Positions 60,301-64,000 of a stretch of 64,000 nucleotides of DNA are shown in pieces (positions within the stretch are counted from its first letter, which is position 1; each line of letters starts with the position of its first letter). Location of the stretch: contig ML133455.1 of the NCBI GenBank assembly GCA_003864495.1, forward strand, positions 496,001-560,000, written 5' to 3'. The stretch is from Nemopilema nomurai. Its lineage: Eukaryota; Cnidaria; Scyphozoa; Rhizostomeae; Rhizostomatidae. Position numbers and translations under genes: made by a program. The notes below the pieces were generated by a model that worked only from the letters and a program-made list of their open reading frames with translations, ran no database searches and was not told the DNA's origin.

Positions 60301-62110
60301 AAATACAGCAAATGTTTACGCAGATGTGCTAATTTACAGAGCTGTTTAGAAAATATTGACTCATTAAGGCTTCTTTGCCCGACAATCATAATTATGTGTT
60401 CGGAAACTGTTTTTCTAGCATCTATGTAGATTCACAAAATGGAGCCTCCTTCCCGCTTCATATAACACAACTGAATCGAGGCTATGAAGATATCCCTGCA
60501 GCCTTCCAGGTGAAGAATTTCCCACAGGCGTCTAGAGAAGTTTTCCTGTCCAAGTCAAATAAATATGGCCGTAATGACAGCTCATTGCAAACAAACAGTT
60601 GCCTTGACTGTCTTAAAATTATTTGAATCAAAATAAGAAGAAAATATGATTTCTATAGGCAAACTGGGAATCTGTTATTTTCAGGCAAGGGCCAGTAAAT
60701 GAAAAAGCCATGATTAACATATAGTTGTGCACAATGTATTACTTGATGAGATGGTGTTCCCCCAGCGTAACCTTGTACGCGCTTGGTGCGAGGTCATCCT
60801 CTACGCAGTGTGCCGCGGTCACAACCCACTGTGGGTGAACGAGCGACCCTCCGCAGACATGGCGATACCGCTTGTACGCCAACTGGGCTTGCCAAGGCCA
60901 GGAGTTCGGCTTGGTTGTGTTGCCATTGACAATACGCGACGTCGTACGAAGTCCACAGGAGCCTGGGAACAATACAAGAGGTTGCTTCATTCAGCCAAGT
61001 TTCATCCCATTCCCCCACTGTATGTATGATCAGATTCTTTTTAAAGGGAGGGGGCTCATAAGGCCAAAAACGTGCTTCTCGAAGAAATTCTCGCAACCTT
61101 ATTGGTTCAGTTCGAAGAGGATTCCCGTGGCGGTGATTCCTTTCTTAGCCAATCAAGATTTGACGCATATGCTTCTTCATAAGTCACTTAACAAACCTAT
61201 GCAAGGGAGAAAGAGAGAAGCCAATATTCAACTTACAAGGTTATCCTAGAAAATCAAGCACTTATTCTGAAATAAATCTTCATTCTAAACTCGGGTTTCC
61301 ATTCTAAATTCCAACCAGCATTTTAAAATCGGCAATATGATTTATTCTCATGATGGGCTTCAAAAGGGGGGCTACAGGTTCACTCTAAAACCCGGAATGA
61401 ACGAACCTGTAAGTCGAACTTGGATGGTTCTCTCTATTTCCCCGTCGTCATCGCTGGTGGAAAGCCATCGGTAGCAAGCGAATTCATAAAAGGCATTCGA
61501 GTCATCATCCGATATAACAACCTGGAAGAGAAGATCTTCTTTATGAAAGTGAATCATTAGTGTATGCATAAATTAGCAATGGCTATATAGCCATCGTCAA
61601 CAATAAAACATCATAAATGGTTTACCACATTGAAAAGGGTTTTTGACAAATAAGTGAATACGAAATAAATTTGCATACGAACTAATGTCACCATATTGGA
61701 GAACGATACAAGAACAATAGATCCAATAAAAAACTTTAATCTACACTTATCTCTAAAATTTGTCCCATTTGTGGAATCTGTTGATGCCAGAATCAAAATA
61801 AACTTCAGTTAGTTCTTTGCAATCATTTTAATACTCATCAAATGTCGTATAAATTGTTGCTGTTCACTTTTTAATCAACTACTGCTGTCGGTATAATATT
61901 CTACCTGGCCTAAATTCAAGAACTTAAGAATATCGCAGAAGCAAAAGCCACCACGAGTTCACATCAACATTGCTTCCTCTAGAATGGCCTAAATAGCCGC
62001 CAGTTACCTTGTCTAAAAACCACCCAGGACCCCACCAGCTATTATCATGGCGGATCTTGATTTTCTGCAGCTGCCCGAGATCTGCTGTGGTCAGCTTAAA
62101 CACATCCTTA
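57398..62110 (-). CDS. PLAT-domain serine protease (chymotrypsin fold), 5' incomplete
   Basis: Six exons join in phase on the - strand: 62110-62008, 61521-61407, 60962-60743, 59221-59049, 58241-58131 and 57663-57398, giving 328 visible residues to the stop. The first two encode the C-terminal half of a PLAT (LH2) beta-sandwich: [25 protein letters not shown], then [17 protein letters not shown] short link with SCGL leads to the activation site R|IVNG. The catalytic triad is complete: His in TAAHC (codon 60808-60810), Asp in DNDIALM (59140-59142), Ser in GDSGGP (57554-57556). The specificity-pocket residue six before Ser is Ala, not the Asp of trypsin, and Asp appears at the position usually Gly226, so Lys/Arg preference is unlikely; an elastase- or chymotrypsin-like choice is inferred. 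The signal peptide and first half of PLAT were not found before the window's end. Probably secreted. Confidence 0.88.
59570..59765. repeat. Low-complexity ATTCT/TATT-rich tract
   Basis: Degenerate repeats of TATTCT and TATTCC occur in the intron between the His and Asp exons of the protease gene (59222-60742). Nothing else is seen in that intron. Confidence 0.6.
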
Positions 62111-64000
62111 CTGAAAATAAATAGTATAAATCAAAAGTTGATCTACAGACATCCAAAGGAACTGGAGGCGCGAAAAGAATGTTTCAGAAACTTTCAAAAT
62201 TAACTTGAAAATTGTTCATGACACATTAAAAATTCAAGCATTTTGAGCTGAAACTGGAAGATCGAGGCTGAAAAACAAACAAGAATCCTTCCCAAGCATT
62301 TGAGCATACTAGGCAGTAGCAATTTAGAAAAATATTGACCAAGCAATTGACTTTAACAAGGCTTTATGCATATTGGAATTGCCCGCATTTCTAGGTATAA
62401 ATGATTGCGAAATTTCCAATATTAATTAATGATAAATCACTCTCAGTTCTAAAAAATACAAGTCAATACAATCAGCTTACATAAACACGGCAAATACTTA
62501 CTTAAAAAAAGTTCACGCATACGGATATAAGGCTATTTACAGAACGCAAATGCATTGAATAGAAAGGATTGGCTCTGACACGAGAGAGACTTAATCGAGA
62601 AAGACAGGCTGAGTTCTTAGCTTATTACAACTGACAAATGTGGTCGTAAAGCAATCGAATTAAATGGAATGCTCGTCTGCTTATCAATAGCATTCGATCG
62701 AAAACAGGTCCACCCTAATCTTCTATCCTCATTAAATTGTTATTCTGGGAGAGTATTTTGAGAAGGTAACAGTCACTGAGGGTGAACGCCCAACTGCTGG
62801 AGGACAGGTGTAACACTGGGACGAGCGGTAGCCAAACCCAAACAATATTATCCATTAGCAGGTGATGATGATCTAGCAAAAGCGGTGATTAAGACGATCA
62901 GACGAAAGAAGTTTTATAGGCGCCCTTAGGATTAGCTGTCTGCGAAGGCAGCAAATGGAGGTAATGAAACAAAGCTAGCTAAGTGTATGGTTTTGAATAT
63001 AAAATCGGAGAAAATTTCCCTCCCATTTTGACACACTGGCCTTAAATAGGACTGACTCGCAACTTTCTGTCTTTATCACAGCAAGGCTCTATAAAAAGCG
63101 TTTGAGACTAATGATTAATTAGCTAATCTGGTATCTCATTAAAGATGGTCATAAAAATGAGATGGTCATGAAAATGGTCATATCATTAGTTCTAGAGCAT
63201 GTTTCCAAGCACTTTAGATACATGCTTCCAAGAAGCAAAAGCACAATCATACTTTGCAAAAGCTAGGCTTCATATTTTGATAGCATAAGCATCATTCCGC
63301 TGAGATGGTTCCTCAAAAAAATCTTTGGTCCCACGCGTTATGATCTTACTCTAAAAATTACCGGAAACAAGGCAATTAAACAACGTCTTTCTGGCAAAAA
63401 TTAACTTCAAAACCCGAGACGGCATTTTGCTCGCCTTCACTGGAAAAGGTCACAATGCTGGGTTTTGTAGTGGGTGAAAGAAGCAGGGAAATACCGCGAT
63501 ACAGATGGACAGACAAAATCAAGGCATTGGTTGGCACATCTCTGGTGGACTGAATCGGCCAATTGCAAAACAGAAGAAGGTGGTGTGAATTAATTGAGAG
63601 CAGCAGAGCCGTCATAGCGGCTGAATGGCCGACGATGATGATATTCACATGAAAGAATACAACTTCAGAAGATCATTCTTGGCTTAACTTCCACGGTGTT
63701 GGATATACTTAAGAGTTGAGTAAGGAGAATACGGCAAGCTCGACTCTGAATAAACAGTTCTACGGGCTGCAAAAGGTTATCTTCTTGCCGACCATGGTGG
63801 GCAGAGTGCTATCACAAACGTTATCAGGTTCGACTTGCTTTTGCCACGTCGAAAAGCAATGCCTTACTAATTACTCATACCCTGCATTAATCTAGAAAAA
63901 TTCATCTGATAGAATTTCATCTGATAATGACAATCGCGTAGTACAGAAGAATTTCATCAGACAAGTAGCAACTGCATTTAAGTCCTCCCAACATGCAGAA
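62111..64000. other. Right end of window, no supported exon
   Basis: The upstream part of the protease gene should lie here or beyond the window. I searched the - strand for the N-terminal PLAT block and a signal peptide and found nothing that joins in phase. A 90-codon frame (- 63376-63648) begins with a hydrophobic stretch but does not look like a PLAT start. A Cys-containing open piece at about 63760-63867 (-) faintly resembles a thrombospondin-1-type repeat. Confidence 0.35.

Noticed and set aside
60727..61249. Open frames of 100-125 codons on the + strand
   Set aside because: They are shadows of the G+C-rich protease exon on the - strand.
62560..62880. Possible reverse-transcriptase-like fragments
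   Set aside because: Translations in several frames show no ordered motif; similarity was too vague to keep.
63376..63648. 90-codon - strand frame with a hydrophobic start, as the protease signal exon
   Set aside because: No PLAT N-terminal motif, no donor that joins in phase to 62110, and the hydrophobic part is interrupted.
63760..63867. Cys-containing - strand piece resembling a thrombospondin-1-type repeat end
   Set aside because: Only loose Cys spacing supports it, the acceptor is weak, and no link to the protease exons can be shown.
1..64000. tRNA, rRNA, CRISPR and bacterial-type operon signals
   Set aside because: No B-box, rRNA block, spaced direct repeats or ribosome-binding-site patterns were found; the content is that of an animal nuclear genome.

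Overview
The window is nuclear DNA of an intron-rich, AT-rich invertebrate animal. The gene content is an anion-type Cys-loop receptor, TRAPPC13, RAD23, an intronless peptide-type GPCR and a PLAT/chymotrypsin-fold protease. Together with long introns and several small inverted-repeat transposons, it fits a cnidarian best, but I cannot exclude another early-branching or invertebrate deuterostome lineage from sequence reading alone. There are no bacterial features, CRISPR arrays, rRNA genes or recognisable tRNA genes.

Layout on the + strand: the 3' half of a GABA-A/glycine-receptor-like channel gene (6982-11269, four exons; the 5' half was not found and probably lies left of the window); TRAPPC13 (13612-28255, 13 exons, 427 aa, complete); RAD23 (33638-41652, 11 exons, 376 aa, complete, polyA signal near 42561); a possible three-exon 68-aa Cys-rich microprotein gene (45187-46134, unproven); a decayed LINE reverse-transcriptase copy (about 48240-49095); and a class A GPCR (54654-55844, 396 aa, intronless coding region, with a promoter-like cluster 1.5 kb upstream).

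On the - strand: a tiny secreted, probably GPI-anchored, Asn/Ser/Thr-rich protein (30609-30866), and the 3' part of a protease gene in which a PLAT domain runs straight into a complete serine protease domain (62110-57398). All its exon phases match, but its 5' end was not found.

Repeats are prominent. A 74-bp array in TRAPPC13 intron 4 ends exactly at the exon 5 acceptor, so the natural 3' splice site has been copied about a dozen times. A 39-bp array lies directly before the Cys-loop exon of the channel gene. There are 20-bp and 67-bp arrays, a TA-flanked element in TRAPPC13 intron 3, a TTAA-flanked (piggyBac-type) 885-bp element in RAD23 intron 2, and C-run elements near 32.5 and 33.2 kb. 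The genes are unrelated housekeeping, signalling and secreted functions. Nothing suggests an operon or a single pathway.
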